From NCBI GenBank assembly GCA_964552795.1, contig CAZKIO010000021.1:6423-70422 (forward strand): a stretch of 64,000 nucleotides of DNA. The letters are read 5' to 3'. Below the pieces are notes generated by a model. It did not search any database. It had not been told where the DNA came from and saw only the letters and a program-made list of their open reading frames with translations. This document shows positions 18,749 to 27,255 of the stretch, one piece after another; the stretch's first letter is position 1; every line of letters begins with the position of its first letter. This stretch comes from JAEUHZ01 sp964552795 (lineage in GTDB: Bacteria > Planctomycetota > UBA1135 > GCA-002686595). The position numbers and the translations under genes are program-made.

Positions 18749-20671
18749 CACCTGTCCCGGGATCGTTGCGCGGTACGCGTCGCTGCCGATGGAGGCCATG
18801 GGCGTGAACTGCAGCGCGCCGCCGCTGACGCGCCAGACCAGCGTCGTGGCGACGACCGGCGGGTTGAAGTTGGCCAGCACCGTCGCGTCGACGGTGTAGG
18901 GGCCGGCCGTGTTCTCGGTGTCGCCCAGTGCCGTCACGCCGGTCACCACGAGAGGCACCAGCGTGACGCCCGGGAAGCCCTGGTCGCGGAAGCCGTTGTC
19001 GATGTCGGCGAAGTGCGGCGTGCCGTTGTCGAGGTTCGCGTCGTTGTCGTCGAGCGTCAGCCACTGCGTTTCGATGATCGAGCGCAACTGCGTCTGGTCG
19101 TAGCCGTTCATCCAGGACAGGAAGATCGTGTCGGCGATCAGGTCGCCGGCCGCGTTGCCGTGCGTCTGGTTCAGGCGGTCGCGGATCTTCCAGGCGGCGC
19201 CCATCCACGGCTCGCCGTTGGCGTGCGCTCCGCCGTGGCAGCCGGGGCTGGCGTCGCCGCAGAACTGCTGGTTGTTGAGGCCCGTGCGGATCGGCTGGCC
19301 CACGCCGAAGAAATCCTGCGCGACGACCGGCGTGTCCCAGACGTACATCGCGAACACGTCGGCATTGCCCTCGCCCATGCCGTCCGAGCCGTTGCCCGTG
19401 CCGTACAGCACGTTGAGCCAGTGGCCCAACTCGTGGCCGACCACGGTCGAGTAGCAGGTGTTGGGGCAGCCGTTGCCGGGCAGGAAGAAGTTGATCGACG
19501 TGCCGTTGTAGTAGGCGTTGCACGTCGAGCTGAGGTTGACGTTCGAGAGGAAGCGCTGGTCCGCCGTGCCGTCGGTCGGGATGACCGCGCGCGTCCAGTC
19601 GCGCACGCGATTGACGCCGATCATCGCGTTGGCCTGCGCGGTGACTTGTCCGGTCGGGCTGGAGTTCAGCGTCAGCGTGGTGGGCGTGTTGGGCTGCACG
19701 ACCTGCGTGACCGTGTGCTCCGCGCCCGCGGTGTTCTGCACGTCGTTGTAGGCGCCGTAGTAGCTGACCGTGATCGAGAGCGGCGTGTTGACGCCGGGGT
19801 AGTTGAAGTTGCCGCTGGCGTCCGTCTCGATCGTGCCGGCCGAGCTTTGCACGCGCGCGTACTTCAGCGGCTGGACCGTCGGCGGGTTGCCCGCGCCGTC
19901 GGGCGCGAGGCCCGGCGTGGCGCGCGTGACGACCGTGCCAGTGACGTCGAAGGAGTGCACCCGCGACTCGCGGCGCAAGAGCGCGCCATCCGCGGCGTCG
20001 ATCCACAGACGCTCGCCGATCGGGGTCTCCCCCTCGATCTCGCGGTGCAGGTCGAGTCGCCACGCCGCGCGCGCGACGCGGCGACCGGAGGCGGTGGCAG
20101 GCGCCGCGACCAGGACGCCCTCGGTCTCGTGGTCGGGCGCCACGCCGTGGGAGGCGGAGAACGCGCGGCGCGCGATCGCCGCGGCCGCGTCCGCGGACAG
20201 CGCCGGCAGCGCGACCAGCGCGGTCTGGTCCGGCACCGCCGTCGACTGCACCGAGAGGAGCCGTCCGGCGGCGTCGATCAGGACGTTCACGCGCGCGTCG
20301 TCGACCGGCAGGCCGGCGATGCTCTGTGTGAAGCGCACGGTCCACTTGTCGCCGCTGCCGATCTGGCCCAGCGGCAGGAACAGCGCGCGCGCCTCGACGA
20401 GCGTGGCCGGAACGATGCCGTGCAGCGCAGCCGTCTCCTGGACCGCGATGCGCGCCAGCGCGGCCGCCTCGGCCTCGTCCCGCGGCGCGATGCCCAGCGT
20501 CGCGCCGCCGCCGTGCAGCATCTGGGCGCGCCCGGTCTCGGGGTCCGTCGCGACGCGCCACGCGGCTCCGTGCTGGCGTTGCCAGGCAGCGAGCGCGCCC
20601 TGCAGCGAGGATTCGGAGGCTGCGGGCGACGGCGTCGAGACGAGCAGCATTGCGAAGGCGGTCAGAAGCAT
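17681..20671 (-). CDS. Secreted zinc metallopeptidase (FTP plus M36/M4-like gluzincin), copy 2
   Basis: 996 residues from the ATG at 20671, starting with a signal peptide (MLLTAFAMLLVSTPSPAAS). Same architecture as the downstream paralog: FTP-like propeptide (DKWTVRFTQSIAGLPVDDAR), a regulatory beta-sandwich (GTIETDASGNFNYPGV), and a gluzincin core with HELGH at residues 413-417 and GMGEGNADVFAM. Ig-like and MAM-like domains follow, then the C-terminal module. All zinc ligands and the catalytic Glu are present. 165 bp separate the two genes and the order suggests a tandem duplication. The C-terminal 355 residues are shared with copy 1, while the catalytic parts differ, so substrate preference may differ while the targeting end is common. 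Confidence 0.8.
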   Translation of the reverse strand: MLLTAFAMLLVSTPSPAASESSLQGALAAWQRQHGAAWRVATDPETGRAQMLHGGGATLGIAPRDEAEAAALARIAVQETAALHGIVPATLVEARALFLPLGQIGSGDKWTVRFTQSIAGLPVDDARVNVLIDAAGRLLSVQSTAVPDQTALVALPALSADAAAAIARRAFSASHGVAPDHETEGVLVAAPATASGRRVARAAWRLDLHREIEGETPIGERLWIDAADGALLRRESRVHSFDVTGTVVTRATPGLAPDGAGNPPTVQPLKYARVQSSAGTIETDASGNFNYPGVNTPLSITVSYYGAYNDVQNTAGAEHTVTQVVQPNTPTTLTLNSSPTGQVTAQANAMIGVNRVRDWTRAVIPTDGTADQRFLSNVNLSSTCNAYYNGTSINFFLPGNGCPNTCYSTVVGHELGHWLNVLYGTGNGSDGMGEGNADVFAMYVWDTPVVAQDFFGVGQPIRTGLNNQQFCGDASPGCHGGAHANGEPWMGAAWKIRDRLNQTHGNAAGDLIADTIFLSWMNGYDQTQLRSIIETQWLTLDDNDANLDNGTPHFADIDNGFRDQGFPGVTLVPLVVTGVTALGDTENTAGPYTVDATVLANFNPPVVATTLVWRVSGGALQFTPMASIGSDAYRATIPGQVFPALVQYYVQAVDSIGRSVTWPSSAPDQMQSFDVGTKHPIATFAFDGVTNDGWTTGTVGGTSNPESDWARGGPAGRGGTVSGTPWRDPSGSVSGLFCWANDLGVGSNDGAYSANVHSFLRSPVINCSGTANVRLRFSSWLSVEGSANDQARVLVNGVEVYANPAATRVDTGWGMQEYDISALAAGNPAVQIEFRLRSNATNNFGGWAVDDLSVFWLSPIVPPCPAPAPFCATSPNSVGSGAVMGWTGTGNLITNNLRLFVYACPPGTTGQFYYGPTQIQTPFGNGWRCVGGTTHRLGVQTTDAFGDADRTLDLFALPSGPASAGQVWNFQFWYRNPAAGGAGFNLSDGLSVTICN

Positions 20672-20717
20672 GGGACGTACCTGAGGGGGAGGGCGGCGCG
20701 CGCCGCCGGGGAGAGAG

Positions 20718-23312
20718 TCACGGTTGGAGGATGAACTCGATCGCGTCGGACAGGCCGCTCCCGAAGCCGGCCGGGTCCAGCGGGTCACGGTACCAGTACT
20801 GGCAGTCCACGCGCTGTCCGGGCACGAGCGCACTGTGCGCGCCGCCCTGCACGTAGGCGTTGAAGTCGAACGCGAACGAGCCCGAGCAGTCGACGGGGCC
20901 GGTGCTGCCGCCGGAGTTCTGGACGGGAGTGCGGCGGACGGGGGCCGCCAGGCACAGGGTCCCGCCCTGGAACGGCGTGCTGGCGCGCCCCAGGCCCCAG
21001 ATCAGGATCCCCGGCTTCTGGCTCAGGACGTTCGAGCACGTGACGAGGAACGGCGCGGCCGAGGTCGTGCTGGGCACGCCGCTGGAAGCGGTCGCCGCCG
21101 CGCAGCCCTGGCTGTTGATCTTGGCGACGCAGTAGCCCTCGGGGCCGACCGGCGGGCAGCCGATGTCGTAGATCGAGAAGTCGTCGATCGCGGCTTCGAC
21201 GTTCGACGGGCTGCCGAGGTCGGACGCCACGAAGCGCAGGCGCACGGTGCTGGTGGGCGCGACGACGTCGGCCACCGCGAACTGGTGCAGGATCCAGCCG
21301 CCCGATGTGCCCGGGCCGGCGGGGCCGACCTGCTCGACGAGGTGCCAGCTCGCGCCGCCGTCGTTCGAGATCTCGATCACGAACACGTCGGTGTTCGGCG
21401 CGCCGCCCAGGTCGTTGCTGTACCAGCGCCAGTAGGAGATCACCGGCCGCTGCAGCGCCGACAGGTCGTAATCCGGCGTGGTGAGCGTCGTGATCCCGTT
21501 GTCCACGTCGGCCGCGCCCATGTTCTCGAGTTGCATGGCCTGGCCCGTGAACCAGCACTTCGTGCCCGCCAGCGTGTGGTCGTCCTCCGGCTGCGCGGGC
21601 GTTCCGAACGGATCGCCGTGCACCCAGCGTCCGCTGGTCGCGGTGTCGCCGGGGGCGGTGCCGGTCCAGGCGCCGGCGCTCTCCAGGCGGTCGACGAGGA
21701 ACGCTGTCTCGCTCGCGGCCGCGGTCGCGTGCGCGACGATCGTCGGCGCGCCCTGCGGATAGGACCAGGTGATTCCGTTGGTCGTGCGCGCGGTCAGGTA
21801 CCAGGCGACGTCCGCGCCGCACGACGACGGCGGGAAGGAGGCGAGGTGCGCCGCGCCGCCCTGGTGCGCGAGCGGGTACTCGTTCCACGTGCTGCCCTGC
21901 AGCACGTGCAGCCGCGCGCTGCCCGCCACCAGGAGGCCGGCCTGCGCTTCCTGGATCTCGACCGCGACGGCCTCGCCGCGCGGATCGACGCGCGCGGGGA
22001 ACGCGACGGGGAACGCGAAGTCGAGGTCCGGCGCGCCCAGGCGCCACACGAACAGGCCCTTCTCGATGTCGCTGCCCAGGATCGTGCCGCTGGGCAGGAA
22101 GGGATAGTTGTTCCACAGCGAGTTGAACTGCGCCGCGTCGTTCTCGGGCCACGTGTCGAACCACGCCGTGCGGACGGGCGCCGCAGGGTTCGAGAGGTCG
22201 AACACCGACAGGCCGCTGGTGTAGTTCGACTGGTACATGCGCCCCTGGTGCACGTACAGGTTGTGGTCGATCGAGGTCGAGCCGGCGCTGACCGAAGGGT
22301 GCTCGACCGGGTTGGTGAGCGACGCGACGTTGATCACGCGCGTGCGCGTCAGGTTCGTGCCGTTCTCGTCCAGCTCGTCGTTCAGGTAGAACCACTGGCG
22401 GTCCTCGGACAGCCAGCCCTGGTGCGAGTAGGCCGGGTTCGAATAGCGGAAGCGCTTGAGCAGCACGATCGAGGACTTGTTCGTGACGTCCAGGATGTCG
22501 AGCGACGGATCGACCCAGCCGTTGTTCAGCCCCGTGCAGGCGAAGGCGATCTGCTTGCCGGCGTAGGGGCCCGACGTGTACGTCACCACCTGCGCTTCGT
22601 GCACGTAGCGGTCGCTCCAGGCGCCGACGTAGACGGGGTTCGCGGGACTCGCGAGGCTGTAGATGCGCAGGCCGTTCCCCGCGCCGCCGCAGCGGTAGAG
22701 GAATCCGCTGGTCGAATCCAGCGCGACGGTGTGCGTGCCCGTGGCGCCGCCGGTCGTCACCTCGGTCGCGAGCGTCACGACGCCGGCGTCGATCTGCGCG
22801 AGGTCGATGACCTGGATGCCGAAGCCGCCCTCGCTGACCGCGTAGCAGAAACCCTGGTGGACCTTCATGTCGCGCCACAGGCTCTCGGGCCCGTCGATGA
22901 AGCCGACGATGCGCGGGTCGCCCGGATCGGTGACCTCGACGAACGCGGTGCCGCGCGACAGGCCCACGATCGCGTACTCGCGCCCGCCGGGCGACACGTA
23001 GCCGCTGCACGAGTTCCCCGTCTCGTTGAACGGGCCGAAGTCGCGCACGGGGATCCAGGCGAGCAGGGCGATCCCCTGCGCCGGGAACTGCATCGACTCG
23101 CTGGCGAGCGGCAGGTTCGAGGACGCGCTGCCGGCCGTGCCGCGCGCGACCTCGTAGCGCGGCCTTCGGTCGCGGAGCTTGGCGTCGCCGTCGTGCGCCG
23201 CGGCCGGGCTCGCGACGCACAGGAGCGCCAGCGCTCCCAGGGCTCCGGCTCGGCGGGTCGGCGAGGGCGCGCGGGGCGCGCGCGGGGCGGTCGGGGAGGC
23301 AGGGATGCGCAT
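20718..23312 (-). CDS. Choice-of-anchor B family secreted protein (LVIVD-type propeller)
   Basis: 864 residues. A long basic n-region precedes a signal peptide core (GALGALALLCVASPAAAH). The next 400 residues follow the choice-of-anchor B pattern: NETGNSCSGYVSPGGREYAI, FVEVTDPGDPRIVGFIDG, LWRDMKVHQGFCYAVSEGG, SHQGWLSEDRQWFYLNDE, DHNLYVHQGRMYQSNYTSG and SVFDLSNPAAPVRTAWFDT, forming LVIVD-like blades. A MAM-like jelly roll (about 560-720, ending IDDFSIYDIGCP) and a C-terminal module (PVRRTPVQNSGG, QYWYRDPLDPAGF) resemble those of the two metallopeptidases next door. It is probably surface-attached or secreted; ligand unknown. It is divergent from the heme-sensor kinase, only 81 bp apart. Confidence 0.8.
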   Translation of the reverse strand: MRIPASPTAPRAPRAPSPTRRAGALGALALLCVASPAAAHDGDAKLRDRRPRYEVARGTAGSASSNLPLASESMQFPAQGIALLAWIPVRDFGPFNETGNSCSGYVSPGGREYAIVGLSRGTAFVEVTDPGDPRIVGFIDGPESLWRDMKVHQGFCYAVSEGGFGIQVIDLAQIDAGVVTLATEVTTGGATGTHTVALDSTSGFLYRCGGAGNGLRIYSLASPANPVYVGAWSDRYVHEAQVVTYTSGPYAGKQIAFACTGLNNGWVDPSLDILDVTNKSSIVLLKRFRYSNPAYSHQGWLSEDRQWFYLNDELDENGTNLTRTRVINVASLTNPVEHPSVSAGSTSIDHNLYVHQGRMYQSNYTSGLSVFDLSNPAAPVRTAWFDTWPENDAAQFNSLWNNYPFLPSGTILGSDIEKGLFVWRLGAPDLDFAFPVAFPARVDPRGEAVAVEIQEAQAGLLVAGSARLHVLQGSTWNEYPLAHQGGAAHLASFPPSSCGADVAWYLTARTTNGITWSYPQGAPTIVAHATAAASETAFLVDRLESAGAWTGTAPGDTATSGRWVHGDPFGTPAQPEDDHTLAGTKCWFTGQAMQLENMGAADVDNGITTLTTPDYDLSALQRPVISYWRWYSNDLGGAPNTDVFVIEISNDGGASWHLVEQVGPAGPGTSGGWILHQFAVADVVAPTSTVRLRFVASDLGSPSNVEAAIDDFSIYDIGCPPVGPEGYCVAKINSQGCAAATASSGVPSTTSAAPFLVTCSNVLSQKPGILIWGLGRASTPFQGGTLCLAAPVRRTPVQNSGGSTGPVDCSGSFAFDFNAYVQGGAHSALVPGQRVDCQYWYRDPLDPAGFGSGLSDAIEFILQP

Positions 23313-23393
23313 CCGACCAGCCTAGGAGAAGGCCGGCGGATGCGACAGGGCCCGAAGGGGCATCGCCCGGCCGGTGCGCGTACACTGCGGGGC

Positions 23394-25307
23394 ATGAAGG
23401 ACGAGCCGTTGTCCGGCGGATCGTCGCAGGCCATTCCCGAGGTGCAGAGCTCGCTGTACGCCGGGTTGCAGCGCCATGCCTCGAGCCACCTGCGGCCCGG
23501 CATCGATCTGCCGGGCCCCAAGGGAACGCAGGTCTCCGCCGGGCCGGAATGGCTGGTCAAGGCGGTCGCCGCCGGGGCGCAGGAGCGGCGCCGCTACGTC
23601 ATGCGCTCGGAGATCGGTCGCGGCGGCATGGGCGCGGTGTACGAGGTGATCGACACCGACCTGCGGCGCACGCTGGCGATGAAGGTCGCGCACACGACGC
23701 CGTCCGCCGATCCGTCGGTCGAGACCAGCACCGATCCGTCGATGCTGTCGCGCTTCCTCGAGGAGGCGCAGGTCACGGGCCAGCTCGACCACCCGGGGAT
23801 CGTGCCGCTGCACGAGGTGGGCATGGACGACGCCGGCCGCATCTACTTCACGATGCGGCTCGTGAAGGGCCTCGACCTGCACCAGGTGTTCAAGCAGGTG
23901 CGCACCGGCTCCAAGGACTGGAGCCAGGAGCGCGCGATCGTGGCGATCGTGCGCGTGTGCGAGGCGATGGCCTACGCGCACTCCAAGGGCGTCGTGCACC
24001 GCGACCTGAAGCCGGCCAACATCATGACCGGGCGCTTCGGCGAGGTGTACGTGATGGACTGGGGCCTGGCCAAGGTCGTCGGCCGGCCCGAGAAGGAGCA
24101 ACCCTCGATCGAGGACTCGCTGCGCTCGGCGGTGTTCACCGAGCGCGCGGCCGAGGGCGGCGACGACGACGCGCTCACGACGCAGCACGGCACGGTGCTG
24201 GGGACGCCGGTGTACATGGCGCCCGAGCAGGCGCGCGGCGAGGTCGAGAAGATCGACGCGCGCTCGGACATCTACTCCCTGGGCGCGATCCTGTACCACC
24301 TGCTGGCCGGCCAGCCGCCCTACCTGCCGCCGTGCACGCGCCTGCCGCCCACGCAGGTGCTGCGCTTCGTGATCGAGGGCCCGCCTCGGCCGCTGCGCGA
24401 GATCGTCCCGGGAGTCGCGCCGGAGCTGGCCGCGATCTGCGCCAAGGCCATGGCGCGCGAGCAGGCCGACCGCTACCAGGACATGCGCGAGTTCGCCGAG
24501 GACCTGCGCATGTTCCTCGTCGGCCGACCGGTCAGCGTGCTGAAGCTGTCGGGGCCGCAGCGCGCGCTGCGCTGGTGCCGGCGCTACCCGATGGCCACCG
24601 TGTCGATGCTGGCGCTCTTCCTGGGCGCGCTGGTCGTCGTGTGGCGCCTGGACTCGCTGGCGCACACGCTGGTCGAGCAGGCCGCGATCGACAACGCCGC
24701 GATGGAGGCCGACCTCCTGCAGGAGGTGAATTCGTTCTACGTCGAGGCGGTCGCCGGGCGCGTCGACCGCTCGCACGTGCCGGTGACGGCGGCGTGGGCC
24801 GCGACCGCGGGCGCCATCCCGCTGCCCGCGACGTTCCTGACCGAGCTGGGCGAGCGCGTGTCGGCGCGCGCCGGCGACGTGCGCGTGCGCCACTACAGCG
24901 ACTACCCGTTCAAGAACCGCGGGGACGTCCCGCTCGATGCGTTCCAGAAGCAGGCGCTCGAGACGTTGCGCGCTGCGCCGACGCAGCCCCTGATCGAATT
25001 CGACACCGTGCGCGACGAGCCCGTGCTGCGCTACGCGGTCGCGCGGCGCATGGAGCAGGGCTGCGTCGACTGCCACAACACGCACCCCGACAGCACGAAG
25101 AAGGACTGGAAGCTGGGCGAAGTGCGCGGCGTGCTCGAGATCGTGCGGCCGCTCGCCACCGACGAAGCGCGCATCCGCGCGGGGATGCGCGGCACGCTGA
25201 TCCTGGTGGCTGCGGTGGTCGGCGGCCTGGTCCTGGCCGCGCTGGTCGGCGTGCTGGCGTTCACGCGCCGCGCCGCGGCGAAGCACGAGCGCCCGGCGGA
25301 GCGCTGA
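23394..25307 (+). CDS. Transmembrane Ser/Thr protein kinase with extracytoplasmic c-heme DUF3365 (Tll0287-like) sensor
   Basis: 637 residues from the ATG at 23394. Kinase domain about residues 66-380: glycine loop GRGGMGAVYE (about 74), AMKVA Lys, catalytic loop HRDLKPANIM (about 202), DWGLAK in place of DFG (normal for this bacterial group) and MAPEQARGE (about 276). TM1 lies at about 400-420 (ATVSMLALFLGALVVVW). The outside domain has FKNRGDVPLDAFQKQAL, YAVARRMEQGCVDCHNTHPD (CxxCH about 557-561) and DWKLGEVRGVLEIVRPL, as in DUF3365 sensors. TM2 is about 601-623. It likely covalently binds heme c outside and signals redox or gas state to the cytoplasmic kinase. The frame continues upstream without protein-like sequence. 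Confidence 0.88.
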   Translation: MKDEPLSGGSSQAIPEVQSSLYAGLQRHASSHLRPGIDLPGPKGTQVSAGPEWLVKAVAAGAQERRRYVMRSEIGRGGMGAVYEVIDTDLRRTLAMKVAHTTPSADPSVETSTDPSMLSRFLEEAQVTGQLDHPGIVPLHEVGMDDAGRIYFTMRLVKGLDLHQVFKQVRTGSKDWSQERAIVAIVRVCEAMAYAHSKGVVHRDLKPANIMTGRFGEVYVMDWGLAKVVGRPEKEQPSIEDSLRSAVFTERAAEGGDDDALTTQHGTVLGTPVYMAPEQARGEVEKIDARSDIYSLGAILYHLLAGQPPYLPPCTRLPPTQVLRFVIEGPPRPLREIVPGVAPELAAICAKAMAREQADRYQDMREFAEDLRMFLVGRPVSVLKLSGPQRALRWCRRYPMATVSMLALFLGALVVVWRLDSLAHTLVEQAAIDNAAMEADLLQEVNSFYVEAVAGRVDRSHVPVTAAWAATAGAIPLPATFLTELGERVSARAGDVRVRHYSDYPFKNRGDVPLDAFQKQALETLRAAPTQPLIEFDTVRDEPVLRYAVARRMEQGCVDCHNTHPDSTKKDWKLGEVRGVLEIVRPLATDEARIRAGMRGTLILVAAVVGGLVLAALVGVLAFTRRAAAKHERPAER

Positions 25308-25336
25308 CCTGGGCTGCCAGGGCGCCTGCTCGCGTA

Positions 25337-25650
25337 TCAACTGTCGCCGCCGAGCGATTGGTCGGGCCGGACTGCTCCGACAATAGGACCTGGGGCTGAT
25401 CTGCCATGACCACGGTGTTCCGCGGCTGGCGCGGGGCGGCACGATGCGGGCAGGGCCCGCGAGGCTTGCCGGGCAGCCTTCGCTCGCGTGCGCAGGTCGG
25501 AGGCTTTGCACGCCAGCCTCAATTCGTCGCTGACCTCCCGGGCGCCGCGAGGCAGGCAGCGTCGGAAGCCTCGGGCTGCCTGGATCCGTCCGAGCATTGG
25601 CTCGACGACCTGCTTCCGCGGGCGGTACCGACCCCGCCCCTCTCGCTAGC
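25337..25650 (-). pseudogene. C-terminal fragment of an IS1182/IS5-type transposase
   Basis: Reading the minus strand from about 25650, the translation contains YRPRKQVVEPMLGRIQ followed by AARGFRRCLPRGAREV. This matches the conserved C-terminal block of these DDE transposases (family pattern 'YRxRKQxVEPVFGQIKxARGFRxFLLRGLExV'). An in-frame stop lies immediately upstream and no N-terminal DDE region is found nearby, so this is a remnant. It sits between the heme-sensor kinase and the first two-gene cassette and marks past mobile-element activity there. Terminal repeats not seen. The rest of 25308-25712 shows no gene. Confidence 0.65.
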
Positions 25651-25728
25651 CTGGCGTGGCGCGCGTACGCTGGTTGAGGGACGCCACAAGCCCGCGTCCG
25701 GAGGAACCGCTCGTGAAAGCTCGACCGA

Positions 25729-25746
25729 TCTCTCTCTCTCTCTCTC
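25729..25746 (+). repeat. (TC)9 dinucleotide tract inside the signal-peptide region
   Basis: Nine uninterrupted TC units. They follow GGAGGA (25700-25705) and a GTG start at 25713. Read from that GTG, translation stops at TAG 25758-25760. With ten TC units the GTG would be in frame with the downstream protein and give a good signal peptide (KARPISLSLS then SLVPVVSALCAPSAAQ). Confidence 0.85.
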
Positions 25747-25764
25747 GTTCCGGTAGTTAGCGCC

Positions 25765-27255
25765 TTGTGCGCGCCGAGCGCGGCACAAAGCCCGCCGCCC
25801 ACTCCACCCGTGACGATCCACGACCGGGGCATCGCCGATCTCGGCCCGGCAGGAGCGGACGTGCACGAACCGGCACTCGCGATGACCCGGGCGAATCGGA
25901 TTGCCGTGGCACAGCACTTCTCACTCGGCGGGCCGCTGCGCTACGCGCTCGGCAGCAACCAGCACGCGACGTGGAGTTCCGGCCCGATTCCCGGCATCCA
26001 CCTGCAGGACCCTACGACCTGCGTGGTCGACGGCACGCAGGGTCAGAATCGTTTCGCGATCTTCGGCATCACCGCCACGTTCGGGAGCGAGAACGCGCTG
26101 TGGTATTCGATCTACGCGCCCGGAACGACGCCCGAGTTCACGGTCTGGCGCCGCGCGTACAAGCCCGCAGCCGGGCAGGCCAAGGTGGACAAGCCTTGGG
26201 TGATTCAGCGGGCTCCGGGAGACTTCTTCGTGTTCTTCTACCGCGGAGGACCGGCGGGATACGCGTACTTGCGGTCGGCGAACGGGCAGTACTGGGGCGA
26301 GGAGATGAACGAGCTGCCGCGCTACGACGTGGCCGGACCGGGCGGCGGCGCCCCGATCCCCGGCAGCTTCTGCTGCCAACCCGCCGTCGGGCCGGACGGT
26401 GCCATCTATCTCGCCTACGCGACCGACGAGTTCGGTCCGAGCGGCGCCAACGGCAGGATCCAGTTGCTGCGGGGCACCGACCCGGAGGGCGACCACTCTG
26501 GACCATTGGAGTTCACGCACCTCTTGGGGGAAGACGGGCAGCCGGTTTCGATCAGCCCTCACCATAGCCAGAACCAAGCGCTACCCGTGCCAGCCGCAAC
26601 ACTGGAGCCGATTTGCAAGACCGTGCCCTATCTGCTGTGCGATTCCACCGGCGGCCCGTTTGGACCAGACCGCTTGTACGTGCTCTACCACGACACGGCC
26701 GAACCCGGCTCCTCCGACGTCGACGCGATGATCGCGCGGTACACGCGCAACCCGGTCACCGACCGCTGGTCGGTTGTGACGGGCGAGTTGAGCACGGACC
26801 TGCAGTCGCCCAGCGGCCAGCATGCCGATCAGTTCCTGCCGGTCGGCGTGGTGGATTCCCAGGGTCGCGTCCACGTCATTTACTACGACAACCGCCCGGA
26901 TGAGCGCAGCGGGTGTACGCAGGAGGACGGGTACGGTCCCGCCTTCGACGTCTACTACGCGGTGTCGGCCGACGGGGGGCAGGCATTCGCCACCTACAAC
27001 CTGCGCACGGACTGTGAAGCTAGTCGTCCGCTCGACTTCTCTCTGCAACGGCCAGTTGGCTCTTCCACTGGCCCCGGGGTTGAAGCCGGTTGGTCGCCCC
27101 GTGAGTACAACGGCATGGCGTTCTACGAGGCGAACGGCGTGACCCGCATCTGGCTCGTCTACAGCGGTGCAGTCGCCGACCCGAGCATTCCGGATGATCC
27201 CAACGCGCAGTCCCTCATGTGGGGCCAGCAAGTCGTGGTGGGAGGTGCTCCGTGA
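25765..27255 (+). CDS. Secreted sialidase/BNR-like propeller protein, cassette A first gene (start frameshifted by (TC)9)
   Basis: The open part given here begins at a TTG and encodes 496 residues. The probable true start is GTG 25713, now out of frame by one TC unit. Body: a repeat-rich beta-propeller-like protein with Asp-box-like segments (YYAVSADGGQAFATYNLRTD) and blocks such as DKPWVIQRAPGDFFVFFYRGG, GSFCCQPAVGPDGAIYLAY and VHVIYYDNRPD. All of these have counterparts in the protein at 50444-51754. The conserved block IADLGPAGADVHEPALAMTR near the N-terminus shows that translation must start upstream of any internal ATG. No catalytic residue is assigned. The stop overlaps the next gene (GTGA). 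A+T content is visibly higher than in neighbouring housekeeping genes. Confidence 0.65.
   Translation: MCAPSAAQSPPPTPPVTIHDRGIADLGPAGADVHEPALAMTRANRIAVAQHFSLGGPLRYALGSNQHATWSSGPIPGIHLQDPTTCVVDGTQGQNRFAIFGITATFGSENALWYSIYAPGTTPEFTVWRRAYKPAAGQAKVDKPWVIQRAPGDFFVFFYRGGPAGYAYLRSANGQYWGEEMNELPRYDVAGPGGGAPIPGSFCCQPAVGPDGAIYLAYATDEFGPSGANGRIQLLRGTDPEGDHSGPLEFTHLLGEDGQPVSISPHHSQNQALPVPAATLEPICKTVPYLLCDSTGGPFGPDRLYVLYHDTAEPGSSDVDAMIARYTRNPVTDRWSVVTGELSTDLQSPSGQHADQFLPVGVVDSQGRVHVIYYDNRPDERSGCTQEDGYGPAFDVYYAVSADGGQAFATYNLRTDCEASRPLDFSLQRPVGSSTGPGVEAGWSPREYNGMAFYEANGVTRIWLVYSGAVADPSIPDDPNAQSLMWGQQVVVGGAP

Noticed and set aside
20724..23393. In-frame 890-codon extension upstream of the kinase start
   Set aside because: The translation is low-complexity and lies opposite the choice-of-anchor B gene; kinase-family sequence begins only after the ATG at 23394.
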